The translations under genes and the position numbers were made by a program. 64,000 nucleotides of DNA from Cellvibrio sp. KY-GH-1 (lineage in GTDB: Bacteria; Pseudomonadota; Gammaproteobacteria; Pseudomonadales; Cellvibrionaceae), in NCBI RefSeq assembly GCF_008806975.1, contig NZ_CP031728.1, positions 3,307,501-3,371,500 of the forward strand. Direction: 5' to 3'. A model generated the notes under the pieces. It was given only the letters and a program-made list of their open reading frames with translations, had not been told where the DNA came from and did not search any database. Numbering within the stretch: the first letter of the stretch is position 1; each line of letters starts with the position of its first letter. Positions 26,152-36,127 of the stretch are shown here, in pieces.

Positions 26152-26829
26152 ATGCCGTTTGCCAACCTGTCGAATTTGTTTGGCCGCTCACCGATTAAGC
26201 CGATCCAGGAGCATATGGCACTGGCGGTAAAGGGCGCGGCCGAGCTGGTGCATTTCTTTGAAGCGATTACCAGCGATGACTGGGAGCGCGCGCGCGCGCT
26301 GCAGGAAATGGTGGTGAAGTATGAAAACGAAGCCGATGAAATAAAAAAGCAACTGCGCCTGCATCTGCCCAAAAGCCTATTCCTGCCGGTGCCGCGCACT
26401 GACCTGCTGGAACTACTCACCATGCAAGATCGCATCGCCAACCGCGCGAAGGACATTGTGGGCATCATCATGGGGCGGCGTATGAGCATCCCCACCATTA
26501 TGCGCCCGCAGATGAATGAGTTTGTACGCGCGAGTGTCGCCGCTGCCGAGCAGGCGCTGGTGGCCATTAACGAACTCGACGAACTCTTGGAAACGGGTTT
26601 TAGCGGCCGCGAATTGGCCGTAGTAGAAAACATGATTAAAGAGTTGGATGAACTGGAAGAAAAGGCCGACAAGCTTGAAATCGGCGTGCGTACCTCGCTC
26701 TTCGCGCTGGAAGCGCAATTACCACCGGTGGATGTAATGTTCCTCTACAACACCATTGATTGGGTCGGTGACATTTCCAACCGCGCCCACGATGTCGGCG
26801 GTCGTTTGCAACTGCTACTGGCCCGCTAG
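26152..26829 (+). CDS. DUF47 / TIGR00153 PhoU-like protein
   Basis: 225 residues from ATG 26152 with ribosome site GGAGGG six bases upstream; a GTG at 26107 is rejected. Almost wholly helical, with PhoU-like pattern: NLFGRSPIKPIQEHM at the N-terminus, VKYENEADEIKKQLRLHLPKSLFLPVPRTDLLELLTMQDRIAN and IKELDELEEKADKLE. The family is cytoplasmic and typically paired with Pit-type phosphate transporters, which it is thought to regulate or assist. The pit gene follows after 17 bases, so they form an operon. A candidate Pho box lies upstream. Confidence 0.9.
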   Translation: MPFANLSNLFGRSPIKPIQEHMALAVKGAAELVHFFEAITSDDWERARALQEMVVKYENEADEIKKQLRLHLPKSLFLPVPRTDLLELLTMQDRIANRAKDIVGIIMGRRMSIPTIMRPQMNEFVRASVAAAEQALVAINELDELLETGFSGRELAVVENMIKELDELEEKADKLEIGVRTSLFALEAQLPPVDVMFLYNTIDWVGDISNRAHDVGGRLQLLLAR

Positions 26830-26846
26830 TTTCCAGGAATATACCC

Positions 26847-28121
26847 ATGACCCTTTTAGCAGAACACAGTCAGACACTGTTGATCCTCGCCTGTGTCTTC
26901 GGTTTATTTATGGCCTGGGGCATTGGCGCCAACGATGTCTCCAATGCCATGGGCACCTCAGTGGGCGCTCGCGCACTCACCATGAAGCAAGCAATTTTGG
27001 TGGCGATGGTTTTCGAGTTTGCCGGCGCCTATCTGGCCGGCGGCGAGGTGACCGAAACCATCCGCAGCGGAATCGTCGAACTGGACGTAATGACCAGTCA
27101 CCCGGATTTGTTTATCTACGGCATGCTCTCTTCACTGCTGGCAGCCGGCACCTGGTTAATGATCGCGAGTATCCTTGGCTGGCCGGTGTCCACCACTCAC
27201 TCGATTGTGGGTGCAATTATCGGTTTCGCCGCCGTGGGGATCTCCGCCGATGCGGTGCAATGGAGCCAGGTCTGGGGAATTGTTGGCAGTTGGGTCATTA
27301 CACCCGTGATCGCCGGCGTCATCTCATTCTGGATTTTCCGCTCAGTGCAGCGACTCATCCTTAGCACCGACGATCCCTTTACTAATGCCAAGCACTACAT
27401 TCCTTTCTACATGTTTGCCGTGGGATTTTTCCTTTCAATGGTGACAATTTTGAAGGGACTTAAATATGTACTTCAGGCTCATGATGTGCAATTCAGTTTT
27501 ATCGAAGCCATGTTTGTTGCCACCTTGATTGGGATACTGGTAGCCGGAATTGGAGTATATATGCTCAGCCGCATTACCCCGGATCCGGCGGCCGACAAAG
27601 CCAACCGCTTTGCCAGTGTGGAAAAAGTATTCGGGGTGTTAATGATATTTACCGCCTGCTCCATGGCCTTTGCTCACGGCTCCAATGATGTCGCCAACGC
27701 AGTAGGTCCAATGGCCGCCGTAATCAGCGTACTGGATGTGGGCGCCATCGAAGCCAAGGCACAAGTACCCTCGTGGGTTTTATTACTAGGCGCGCTGGGC
27801 ATAGTAGCGGGCCTTGCCACCTACGGCTACAAAGTGATGATCACCATCGGCAAAAAAATTACCGAGCTAACCCCCAGCCGCGGATTTGCCGCCGAGATGT
27901 CTGCCGCTGCAACGGTAGTAATTGCTTCAGGTCTAGGCTTACCAATTTCCACCACCCACACCCTGGTAGGTGCAGTATTGGGCGTGGGCTTGGCACGCGG
28001 TATAGGTGCGCTAAATATCGGGGTTATTGGCGGTATTTTTGCGTCTTGGTTAATTACCCTGCCCGCCGGTGCCGGTTTGTCGATTTTGTTTTTCTACTTT
28101 TTCAAAGGCCTGTTTGGCTGA
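26847..28121 (+). CDS. PiT-family inorganic phosphate transporter
   Basis: 424 residues with 10-12 membrane segments. The duplicated PiT signatures are clear: MAWGIGANDVSNAMGTSVGARALT near the N-terminus and CSMAFAHGSNDVANAVGPMAAVI in the C-terminal half, with paired STTHSIVGAIIG and STTHTLVGAVLG segments. It imports phosphate with protons or sodium across the inner membrane. It forms a two-gene operon with DUF47 and ends at a terminator. Phosphate-starvation control is inferred from the candidate Pho box. Confidence 0.92.
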   Translation: MTLLAEHSQTLLILACVFGLFMAWGIGANDVSNAMGTSVGARALTMKQAILVAMVFEFAGAYLAGGEVTETIRSGIVELDVMTSHPDLFIYGMLSSLLAAGTWLMIASILGWPVSTTHSIVGAIIGFAAVGISADAVQWSQVWGIVGSWVITPVIAGVISFWIFRSVQRLILSTDDPFTNAKHYIPFYMFAVGFFLSMVTILKGLKYVLQAHDVQFSFIEAMFVATLIGILVAGIGVYMLSRITPDPAADKANRFASVEKVFGVLMIFTACSMAFAHGSNDVANAVGPMAAVISVLDVGAIEAKAQVPSWVLLLGALGIVAGLATYGYKVMITIGKKITELTPSRGFAAEMSAAATVVIASGLGLPISTTHTLVGAVLGVGLARGIGALNIGVIGGIFASWLITLPAGAGLSILFFYFFKGLFG

Positions 28122-28137
28122 TCAATAACACTCAACT

Positions 28138-28168
28138 TAAAACCGGACTAACCCAAGCCCGGTTTTTT
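28138..28168 (+). terminator. Terminator after pit
   Basis: AAACCGG (about 28139) pairs with CCGGTTT (about 28160) across a loop of about 13 bases, followed by a T tract. Confidence 0.7.
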
Positions 28169-28213
28169 AATATCTGTCGATAGCCTTCGCTTGCATTTTT
28201 GCAGTCAATGATC

Positions 28214-28244
28214 GATAACACCTCATCCATAGCAAGGTGTTATC
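28214..28244 (+). promoter_or_regulatory. Perfect hairpin enclosing the argE ribosome binding site
   Basis: GATAACACCT (28214-28223) and AGGTGTTATC (28235-28244) are perfect complements with an 11-base loop. The right arm contains the AGG of the ribosome site and ends one base before ATG 28246, so folding would hide it. It could be a translation-control hairpin or a DNA operator. Confidence 0.5.
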
Positions 28245-28245
28245 C

Positions 28246-29400
28246 ATGAGTTTTGATTCCAAAGGTTATATCAACCATCTCCAGCAATTGGTGGCCATAC
28301 CCTCGGTTAGCTGCGGCCTGCCCGAATGGGACATGTCTAACCAAAAGGTTATCGACTATCTCGCCAACGTGTTCGGCGACTTGGGCTTTAATACGCGTGT
28401 GCTGCCACTGGGCGAATCCGGCAAAGCCAATCTGATTGCTAGCCTCGGTACCGGTGATGGTGGTTTGGTATTGGCGGGCCACAGCGATACCGTTCCCTAC
28501 GACGCGAACCGCTGGCAATCCGATCCATTCCAACTCAACGAGCGCGATGGCAAGTTGTACGGTCTGGGCGCTACCGATATGAAGGGGTTTTTCCCCGTGA
28601 TTATGGCGGCGGTAAAACCCTATCTGGATAAACCCTTCAAGCATCCATTGATCGTGTTAGCCACCGCCGATGAAGAGAGCAGCATGAGCGGTGCTCGCGC
28701 GCTCGCGCAGGAAGGTATTGCGGGATTCAAACCACGCTACGCCGTTATCGGTGAACCCACCGGGCTGGTTCCCATCCGCGCCCATAAAGGCATCATGATG
28801 GAAGCCATTCGTGTGCGCGGCAAGAGCGGCCATTCATCTAACCCGGCGCTGGGTAACAATGCGCTCGAAGCTATGAATCAGGTGATGAGTTCACTGCTGC
28901 AACTGCGCAGCGAATTGCAATTAAAATACCGCGACCCCGGTTTCGCCGTGCAAACCCCCACATTGAATTTAGGTTGTATTCACGGCGGTGACGGCGCCAA
29001 CCGAATTTGCGGCGAGTGCGAATTGCATTTTGATTTACGGTTATTGCCTGGGATGGATAACGACGACTTGCGCGCAACTATCCACCAGCGCTTGCAACCT
29101 ATTGCAGAAATCAGTGGAACCGATATTGTTTTTTCATCGCTATTTGATGGCGTTGACCCATTCGGCGAAGCCGAAAATGCCGAGCTGGTAAAAGTTTGCG
29201 AAGAGTTGACTGGCAATCGCGCCGATACGGTCGCATTCGCCACTGAAGCGCCGTTTATGCAACAGCTGGGAATGCAGACGCTAATCCTCGGCCCGGGTTC
29301 CATTAATCAGGCCCATCAACCCGATGAATTTATTCCACTCGACCAGATCGAACCAGCGATCAACATTGTGCGACGATTGATTGAAAAATATTGTTTGTAA
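28246..29400 (+). CDS. argE: Acetylornithine deacetylase ArgE (M20 metallopeptidase family)
   Basis: 384 residues from ATG 28246, close to the usual ArgE length. Metal and catalytic motifs are seen in order: LVLAGHSDTVPYD (metal His, catalytic Asp), GLGATDMKGFFPV (bridging Asp), VLATADEESSMSGARAL (catalytic and metal Glu pair), GEPTGLVPIRAHKG, and the dimerisation-domain segment KSGHSSNPALGNNALEAM. The enzyme removes acetate from N-acetylornithine to give ornithine in arginine synthesis. argA follows, so the two arginine genes are probably co-transcribed. A hairpin covers its ribosome site. Confidence 0.92.
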   Translation: MSFDSKGYINHLQQLVAIPSVSCGLPEWDMSNQKVIDYLANVFGDLGFNTRVLPLGESGKANLIASLGTGDGGLVLAGHSDTVPYDANRWQSDPFQLNERDGKLYGLGATDMKGFFPVIMAAVKPYLDKPFKHPLIVLATADEESSMSGARALAQEGIAGFKPRYAVIGEPTGLVPIRAHKGIMMEAIRVRGKSGHSSNPALGNNALEAMNQVMSSLLQLRSELQLKYRDPGFAVQTPTLNLGCIHGGDGANRICGECELHFDLRLLPGMDNDDLRATIHQRLQPIAEISGTDIVFSSLFDGVDPFGEAENAELVKVCEELTGNRADTVAFATEAPFMQQLGMQTLILGPGSINQAHQPDEFIPLDQIEPAINIVRRLIEKYCL

Positions 29401-29458
29401 CTTTTTACAATACCTAAACAGCGTTTTTCAGTTATACATTAATTTTGAGAACATCAAA

Positions 29459-30775
29459 GTGCCAGCCAACACCCAAGACTACGTTAAATGGTTCCGCCAC
29501 TCGACGCCTTATATCAACAGACACAGCGACAAAACCTTTGTGTTGATGCTGCCGGGCGAAGCCATCACACACACTAACTTCCACAATATCGTGCACGACA
29601 TTGCATTGCTGTGCAGTTTGGATGTGCGCCTGGTTCTCGTGCACGGCGCACGTCCACAAATTGATGCGCGCCTTCAGGAAGCAGATACCTACAGCAACTT
29701 CCATAAAAATTTGCGCATTACAGATTCGGAAAGTTTACATCTGGTTATTCAAGCCATTGGTGAAGCGCGCACTATTGTGGAAGCGGCGCTGTCCACAAGT
29801 TTGCCCAACTCCCCGATGCACGATGCGGACATGCAAGTCATTAGCGGCAACTTCGTCGTCGCCATGCCGCACGGTGTAATCGACGGTATAGACCTGCAAC
29901 ACACCGGCAAAGTGCGCAAAGTGCACACAAAATCGTTAAATGCTGCGCTGGATTCCGGTGCGGTAGTGTTGCTCTCACCTCTCGCTTATTCACCAACAGG
30001 TGAAATTTTCAATTTGTCATTTAGCGATGTGGCGACTCATGTTGCTACCGCGATAAAAGCGGATAAATTTCTCGCCTTTGTTGAAGGCAATGGCATTACC
30101 GATGAAGAGGGCACTTTAATTCGTCAATTATCGTTGCTCGAATGCAAAAACTATTTGAATGACAATGGCGAAGAAATCAGTTTCGATTTACAACAGGCCA
30201 TTAGCGCCAGTTATTTAAGCTGCCTGCAAGGCGTACCACGTGCACAATTGGTGAGCTACAGCACTGACGGTGCCCTGCTCACCGAATTATTTACGCGCGA
30301 CGGATTGGGCACCATGATTTACTCGGGCCACTACGAGCAATTGCGCCCGGCCACCATTGATGATGTCGGCGGCATTCTCGACTTGATTCGCCCACTGGAG
30401 GAACAAGGCATTCTCGTGCGGCGCTCGCGTGAATTATTGGAAACTGAAATTAATAAATTTCACGTAATGGAAAAAGATGGCGCTATTATCGCCTGCGCTG
30501 CCCTTTATCCCTACGGGAAAATGGCAGAACTATCCTGTGTTGCAACCCACCCTGAATATCGCAACGGCGGGCGCGCCGCGCAATTATTGCAGCAAATTGA
30601 AAAACAGGCGCTCAAGCAAAAAATCAAACAATTATTTTTACTGACGACGCAGACGGCGCATTGGTTTATCGAGCAGGGTTTTGTGCAGGGCAAGCTGGAT
30701 GATTTACCCGTACAGAGACAGCTGCTCTACAACTATCAGCGCAACTCCAAAATATTTATTAAATCACTCGTGTAG
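29459..30775 (+). CDS. argA: N-acetylglutamate synthase ArgA
   Basis: 438 residues from GTG 29459, chosen because the protein then starts NTQDYVKWFRHSTPYINRH as in pseudomonad ArgA; an ATG at 29381 would overlap argE and adds an unrelated tail. The N-terminal amino-acid-kinase-like domain shows FVLMLPGEAITH, VLVHGARPQIDARL and VVLLSPLAYSPTGEIFNLS; the C-terminal GNAT domain shows LRPATIDDVGGILDLI, LSCVATHPEYRNGGRAAQLL and WFIEQGF. It acetylates glutamate, the first arginine step, and the kinase-like domain normally binds arginine for feedback control. The ribosome site is weak (TGAGA). Confidence 0.9.
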   Translation: MPANTQDYVKWFRHSTPYINRHSDKTFVLMLPGEAITHTNFHNIVHDIALLCSLDVRLVLVHGARPQIDARLQEADTYSNFHKNLRITDSESLHLVIQAIGEARTIVEAALSTSLPNSPMHDADMQVISGNFVVAMPHGVIDGIDLQHTGKVRKVHTKSLNAALDSGAVVLLSPLAYSPTGEIFNLSFSDVATHVATAIKADKFLAFVEGNGITDEEGTLIRQLSLLECKNYLNDNGEEISFDLQQAISASYLSCLQGVPRAQLVSYSTDGALLTELFTRDGLGTMIYSGHYEQLRPATIDDVGGILDLIRPLEEQGILVRRSRELLETEINKFHVMEKDGAIIACAALYPYGKMAELSCVATHPEYRNGGRAAQLLQQIEKQALKQKIKQLFLLTTQTAHWFIEQGFVQGKLDDLPVQRQLLYNYQRNSKIFIKSLV

Positions 30776-30798
30776 TTTTTCATTTCGAAAAAATAGCT

Positions 30799-31257
30799 AT
30801 GGAAATTATTGATCTGCGTCTTGCCCCACAACATATCCCCACCATCGCGCGCTGGCATTTTGATGAGTGGGGTTATTTGAATCCAGGCAAGACTCTGGAA
30901 TATCGCATTGAACGCATGCAACGGTATATCGCTGACAAGCCAATTCCTTCAATGTTGATTGCCGTTGATGGCGATGTAGTATTGGGAACAGCTGCGTTGG
31001 TGGAAGCCGATATGGATAGCCATCCGGAGTTAACTCCCTGGCTTGCCAGTGTGTACATTCGGGAAGATCAACGCGGGGTTGGACTCGGAAAAAAGCTGGT
31101 TCAAGCGCTAATGGATTTTGCCGGCCAACAACAGCTCGAACGACTTTATCTGTTTACACCGGATCAAGCCGGTTTCTATGCGAAGTTGGGCTGGAAGGTA
31201 CTCACTCAAGAAAATTATCGCACTACGCCCGTCACCATTATGCAATTGGATTACTAG
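30799..31257 (+). CDS. GNAT family N-acetyltransferase
   Basis: 152 residues. The acetyl-CoA binding motif is SVYIREDQRGVGLGKKLVQALMDFA, with the preceding strand PSMLIAVDGDVVLGTAAL and the terminal LYLFTPDQAGFYAKLGWKV. The acceptor is unknown. It starts 23 bases after argA and probably belongs to the same transcript, though no arginine-pathway role can be assigned. Confidence 0.8.
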   Translation: MEIIDLRLAPQHIPTIARWHFDEWGYLNPGKTLEYRIERMQRYIADKPIPSMLIAVDGDVVLGTAALVEADMDSHPELTPWLASVYIREDQRGVGLGKKLVQALMDFAGQQQLERLYLFTPDQAGFYAKLGWKVLTQENYRTTPVTIMQLDY

Positions 31258-31411
31258 TACTGCACACTACTTAACCTATGGTGTGTCACATGGAATTTGA
31301 TCCCAAGAACAGCAACACAAAAACTAACACCAATGTTAATGACAACAATCGCGGATTTATTGAAACTCACCGCTTACAGACTTGACGATACCCCTCGATA
31401 AAGCAGAAATA

Positions 31412-32580
31412 TTATGAACCAAGAGAATTTTTAATCGATCTCATCCGCTTACCGATCAGCATAAAGGGACGCTCAATTAACAAGTGAGCCGCAACGGATA
31501 GCCCAACAACCCCAATCAACATAAAAACAAAAATAACCCAATAGAATGGATACCCAATAAGAGAAAAATCAACAGCATCAAAAACAGTGAACGCCACATA
31601 CAAAAGCATTCCGTGCAAAAGATAAACCCCAAAACTCAAATCACCTAAAATTTTGCTTGCCTTCAACTCAAGCAAACCAAATAGGTTCGCTCCAGACGCC
31701 AATAAAATAAACGCCACTCCGGAAATAAGCATCTGCGCAAAGGAATACGTTTCAACAAGACACCCGCACACCAAGCATATAAGCGCCAGCAGACTTGCGC
31801 CTGATCTATACATCAATACCAAGCCTGATATCCATTTTTGATCAATCAAAATTGCAGCCATCCAGCCCATAAAAAAGCAAAACGTAAACTTTAACTTTAT
31901 CACTCCAATCATTAAATCCTGAGCCGTTACAACTCCAACAACAACAGCTACTGCTAACGCCATTAACTTCCCAATACAACGCCCCCCAAAAGCCAGAAGG
32001 GGTAAAGCACTGTAAAAAATCCACTCATATTTGAGGGTCCAATCTACGCCTGCGATAATTCTTCGCGTTTCAGGGAATGCATTTATTAGCTCTCCATTAA
32101 ATAATATCCATTTATTTATTTCGGACAGCAAAATCTTAGGGGCAACGTGGAGCTCCCAGTTACTTTCAATAAAAACAATAACAATTAGCGCGCACACCAC
32201 AAAAAATACAGCGGAACAATACGAAAAAAACGAGACACGATTAAATCGTGAATATTTACTCGATACCTTTTTCGAATGAGCTGAGTTGAAAACAGGAATC
32301 CGGTCGTAACAAAAAATAGGATTACACCAACTTTCCCTAAGTTATGGAAAAATGTTTCGGGCGGACGCCCCCATCCGCCACCAACCTTCCAATACCATGT
32401 AACGACAAAATGGTGAATGAAAACGGATATAGCTAAATATCCTCTTAAGCCGTCAATAATTGGATAACGACCACTGTTTTCAGCACATGAATCAAAAAAC
32501 CTTTCTGGCAACTTAACGAGCAGCAAATGCAAGAGAGCGATCCCAAATACAATTAATAGGCTCGCGATAATGTATATCAA
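31412..32580 (-). pseudogene. Acyltransferase 3 (OafA/YrhL type), frameshifted
   Basis: Two overlapping frames together encode one multi-pass acyltransferase. The N-terminal part carries the family signature YPIIDGLRGYLAISVFIHHF and FFVTTGFLFS, then SRFFRIVPLYFL; the C-terminal part continues VCALIVIVF and has eight or so further membrane segments, ending ERPFMLIGKRMRSIK. They join at T-TTT-TTG (32206-32200), where a -1 slip or one more T restores the frame. Start TTG 32580 is favoured by GAGGGGG upstream. The family O-acetylates surface sugars. The gene is more AT-rich than its neighbours, suggesting acquisition. Either a broken gene or a homopolymer sequencing error. Confidence 0.75.
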
Positions 32581-32771
32581 TGTTTCCCCCTCAGGATCCA
32601 CCAGCAACTAGCTAAGGCCAATGCGGCATTTTATATGCAACCCATACAGCAGTGATATCTTTTGAAGTCCCGCAAACAACTAATCAGCAGCCCCTGGGCA
32701 ATCTTTTTTTGTTAAGATACACCTGTTTCAAAGCAAAAATTAGCATCCGCCGCTTTAGCTCGAGGTCCCTT

Positions 32772-34616
32772 ATGCCTGTTTATCGCTCCAAAACCACAAC
32801 ATCGGGTCGCAATATGGCCGGTGCCCGCGCCTTGTGGCGTGCAACGGGCATGAAAGATGACGATTTCCAAAAGCCCATTATCGCCGTTGCCAACTCTTTT
32901 ACCCAATTTGTTCCCGGTCACGTTCACCTGAAAGATTTGGGCCAATTGGTTGCGCGCGAAATTGAAAAGGCCGGCGGTGTCGCCAAAGAATTCAATACCA
33001 TTGCCGTGGATGACGGTATCGCCATGGGTCACGACGGCATGCTCTACAGTTTGCCATCGCGCGACATTATTGCCGACTCGGTCGAGTACATGGTTAATGC
33101 CCACTGCGCCGATGCCATCGTGTGTATTTCCAACTGCGACAAAATCACCCCCGGTATGCTGATGGCCGCAATGCGCCTTAACATTCCAGTGATCTTTGTA
33201 TCTGGTGGGCCGATGGAAGCCGGTAAAACCAGACTCGCCGAGCACAAGCTCGATCTTGTTGATGCGATGGTAATTGCAGTAGACGACAACGCCAGCGACG
33301 AGAAGGTCAATGAATATGAGCGCTCTGCCTGCCCAACCTGCGGCTCTTGCTCAGGCATGTTTACCGCCAACTCAATGAACTGTTTGACCGAGGCACTGGG
33401 CTTATCCCTGCCTGGCAACGGTTCCTTGCTGGCAACCCACGCTGACCGTGAGCAGTTGTTCCTTGAAGCCGGTCGCCGCATCGTGGAAATCACCAAGCGT
33501 TTCTACGAAGAAGATGATTACAGCGTATTGCCACGCTCCATCGCGACTTTTGAAGCCTATGAAAACGCCATGGCACTCGATATCGCCATGGGCGGTTCAA
33601 CCAATACCATCCTGCATTTGCTAGCTGCTGCGCAGGAGGGCGAAGTGCCCTTCACCATGTTCGATGTAGACCGCATGAGCCGCAAAGTACCGCAGTTGTG
33701 CAAAGTTGCCCCCAATACCCAGAAATATCATATGGAAGACGTGCACCGCGCTGGTGGCGTAATGGGCATTCTCGCGGAGCTTAATCGCGGTGGATTGCTG
33801 CACAACCAATTGCCGACGGTACACAGCAAAACTTTCCAGGAAGCCCTGGATAAGTGGGACATCATCAGTACGTCGTCTGAAGCTGTAGCGACATTCTACA
33901 AAGCAGGCCCCGCCGGCATTCCAACGCAAGTTGCTTTTAGCCAAGCAACTCGGTGGCCGACACTTGACGGTGACCGCGCCGAAGGTTGTATTCGCTCCGT
34001 TAAAAATGCCTACAGCAAAGAAGGTGGCTTGGCCGTTCTCAAAGGCAACATAGCACTCGATGGCTGTGTTGTAAAAACCTCCGGTGTTGACGAAAGCTGC
34101 TGGGTTTTTGAAGGTAAAGCTTACGTTGTAGAAAGCCAGGATAAAGCGGTTGCCGATATCCTCGACGGCAAAGTCAAAGAAGGCGATGTTGTGGTGATTC
34201 GCTATGAAGGCCCGAAAGGTGGGCCGGGAATGCAGGAAATGCTCTACCCCACCAGTTACTTGAAATCCAAAGGCTTGGGTAAAGCCTGCGCGTTGCTGAC
34301 TGACGGTCGTTTCTCTGGCGGAACCTCGGGCTTATCCATCGGCCACGTATCGCCCGAAGCAGCGGCTGGTGGTGCGATTGGTTTGGTACAGAACGGCGAT
34401 ATCATTCGCATCGACATCCCCAACCGCAGTATTAATGTCGTACTGACCGATGCTGAACTGGATGCCCGCCGTGCCGCCGAAAATGCCAAAGGCCCATTGG
34501 CCTGGAAACCGAGCGAAGTTCGTCCGCGTAAGGTTTCTGCATCATTGAAAGCCTATGCGATGTTGGCAACCAGCGCAGACAAGGGTGCTGTGCGCGATTT
34601 GAGCAAACTGGACTAA
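32772..34616 (+). CDS. ilvD: Dihydroxy-acid dehydratase IlvD
   Basis: 614 residues from ATG 32772 (GAGG upstream), matching family length; an in-frame extension from 32652 is rejected. Signatures: [22 protein letters not shown] at the start, [22 protein letters not shown], the cluster cysteines in [21 protein letters not shown], and near the end [25 protein letters not shown]. It is an iron-sulfur enzyme that dehydrates dihydroxy-acids to the keto-acid precursors of valine, leucine and isoleucine. It stands alone and ends in a terminator. Confidence 0.96.
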   Translation: MPVYRSKTTTSGRNMAGARALWRATGMKDDDFQKPIIAVANSFTQFVPGHVHLKDLGQLVAREIEKAGGVAKEFNTIAVDDGIAMGHDGMLYSLPSRDIIADSVEYMVNAHCADAIVCISNCDKITPGMLMAAMRLNIPVIFVSGGPMEAGKTRLAEHKLDLVDAMVIAVDDNASDEKVNEYERSACPTCGSCSGMFTANSMNCLTEALGLSLPGNGSLLATHADREQLFLEAGRRIVEITKRFYEEDDYSVLPRSIATFEAYENAMALDIAMGGSTNTILHLLAAAQEGEVPFTMFDVDRMSRKVPQLCKVAPNTQKYHMEDVHRAGGVMGILAELNRGGLLHNQLPTVHSKTFQEALDKWDIISTSSEAVATFYKAGPAGIPTQVAFSQATRWPTLDGDRAEGCIRSVKNAYSKEGGLAVLKGNIALDGCVVKTSGVDESCWVFEGKAYVVESQDKAVADILDGKVKEGDVVVIRYEGPKGGPGMQEMLYPTSYLKSKGLGKACALLTDGRFSGGTSGLSIGHVSPEAAAGGAIGLVQNGDIIRIDIPNRSINVVLTDAELDARRAAENAKGPLAWKPSEVRPRKVSASLKAYAMLATSADKGAVRDLSKLD

Positions 34617-34626
34617 AGCTCTTCTT

Positions 34627-34657
34627 ACGCTGCCATTAGGCAATGGCAGCGTTTTTT
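34627..34657 (+). terminator. Terminator after ilvD
   Basis: GCTGCCATT and AATGGCAGC form a nine-base stem with a short loop, followed by six T. Confidence 0.85.
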
Positions 34658-34685
34658 ATTTGTTGGGTTCTGTGTTTTGAAAAAT

Positions 34686-34714
34686 AAAAAAGCCAGCATA
34701 ATGCTGGCTTTTTT
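34686..34714. terminator. Bidirectional terminator between ilvD and TonB operon
   Basis: AGCCAGC and GCTGGCT pair with T/A tracts on both sides. It probably terminates the leftward TonB operon. Confidence 0.8.
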
Positions 34715-34742
34715 ATTTTATCTTCAGATAATTGCAACTTGG

Positions 34743-36116
34743 TTACTCTTTCGCTGCTATTTCCTGCTTTTGCTTTTCTTTTTCACAGAAGGTAATCCAC
34801 TGTGCAGCAATCTTGGATGAGCGAGCATCTTTACCTGCTTCTTTAAAGAACTTGATAGCTTCATCAAAATTCTTCAACTCAAACTCAGCTTGCGCGACAG
34901 TCAGGTTGGCGTAATCAACACGCTTGATTCCACCTTTACGCAGGGCGTCACGCCCCCACTTGGATGCTTCTTTGTATTTATCGTTTGCCAGATAAGCTTG
35001 CGCCAAACCAATAATCAGCTCACCGTCGGTTGATTTCTCGGCAGCACGCTCATACTCAACCAACGACTCTTTTGAGTTTTGTGCAAGACGCAAAGAATCG
35101 GCCAAGGTTTTCAGGTTTTTAGCGGTTGGCTCTACGAGCTTATCAGTATAAATACCTTTCTTGAGTACTTTAGCGGCCTTATAGGGAACCTCTGCCTCCA
35201 GGAAAGAATAAGCCAAGTTCACTATATCTTTCTCAGTGGTTAAGCCACCCATCAGGTAACAAGTTTCTAGCGCATTTAATGCATCGTTTGAGCGATCCAA
35301 CATGCGGTAAACCTGTGACAACTGCTTCCAATAAGGCGCCTTTGGATAATGCTTAATCAGCTTCTCCAAAACCACCAAGCCACTCTTGTAATCCTCTTTG
35401 TCAAAATACAAACCACGCTGTAAAACATACCAGGATTCCGCTGGAACCTTACCGGCAGCTTCCTGATTTTTTACTGCTTCGTTGATATTCAACAGAGCAT
35501 TTTTATTATCTTCCAACTGATAATACAGAGTGGAAAACATGTACGAGTCTTCTGGCTTAAGCTTGTCCGCATACTCGGTCCACTTCAGCAAAGTTTCCAA
35601 TGCTTTTTTGGGATTATCGAGCTGAGAATACAACTGACCGACAATACGGATAGTCGATGCTTCTGTAGCCAGTGGCATATTGGGAGTCAATGCGAGCATT
35701 TTGTTAAAGCTATCAATCGCTTTAGCATAATCCTCAACACCGAGATAGGCATAACCCATGTATTGATTCAACAATACCTTTTCGTATGCGTTCGCCTTGC
35801 CAGAGTTTGCTTCCATATCCTTCAACATTTGCATCGCTTTACGCGGATCAGGCTTAACTGACTCATCTTGCGGCTGAAGAAAGTTTGAAGCTTCGGTAAT
35901 TTTCTTACCGAATGACTCAGTAACGTTTGGAAACTTACGCTGTGCTTCCCCTGCGTGCTTGTTCTTCGCAGTTATCTGAGCTTGCGCGACAGATACCTGC
36001 ACACCTGAACCAACAGCAGATAACAGATTATTTGCAAGTACCGGTGATACAGCAATCAAACCAGCCAACAGAGTGCGATTAAGAGCAACTGAAACGGCAG
36101 GAAATACATGTTTCAT
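34743..36116 (-). CDS. Exported TPR protein of TonB operon
   Basis: 457 residues with a signal peptide (ending AQA region about residue 46) and a long series of helix-turn-helix TPR units, for example EKVLLNQYMGYAYLGVEDYAKAIDSFNKML, TLYYQLEDNKNALLNINEAV and LAQAYLANDKYKEASKWGRDAL. TPR proteins of this position, such as TtpC-linked TPR partners in Vibrio-type TonB2 systems, are thought to support energising of outer-membrane receptors. It is the last gene of the operon, eleven bases after tonB. Binding partner not determinable. Confidence 0.8.
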   Translation of the reverse strand: MKHVFPAVSVALNRTLLAGLIAVSPVLANNLLSAVGSGVQVSVAQAQITAKNKHAGEAQRKFPNVTESFGKKITEASNFLQPQDESVKPDPRKAMQMLKDMEANSGKANAYEKVLLNQYMGYAYLGVEDYAKAIDSFNKMLALTPNMPLATEASTIRIVGQLYSQLDNPKKALETLLKWTEYADKLKPEDSYMFSTLYYQLEDNKNALLNINEAVKNQEAAGKVPAESWYVLQRGLYFDKEDYKSGLVVLEKLIKHYPKAPYWKQLSQVYRMLDRSNDALNALETCYLMGGLTTEKDIVNLAYSFLEAEVPYKAAKVLKKGIYTDKLVEPTAKNLKTLADSLRLAQNSKESLVEYERAAEKSTDGELIIGLAQAYLANDKYKEASKWGRDALRKGGIKRVDYANLTVAQAEFELKNFDEAIKFFKEAGKDARSSKIAAQWITFCEKEKQKQEIAAKE

Positions 36117-36127
36117 TTCATTTCCCC

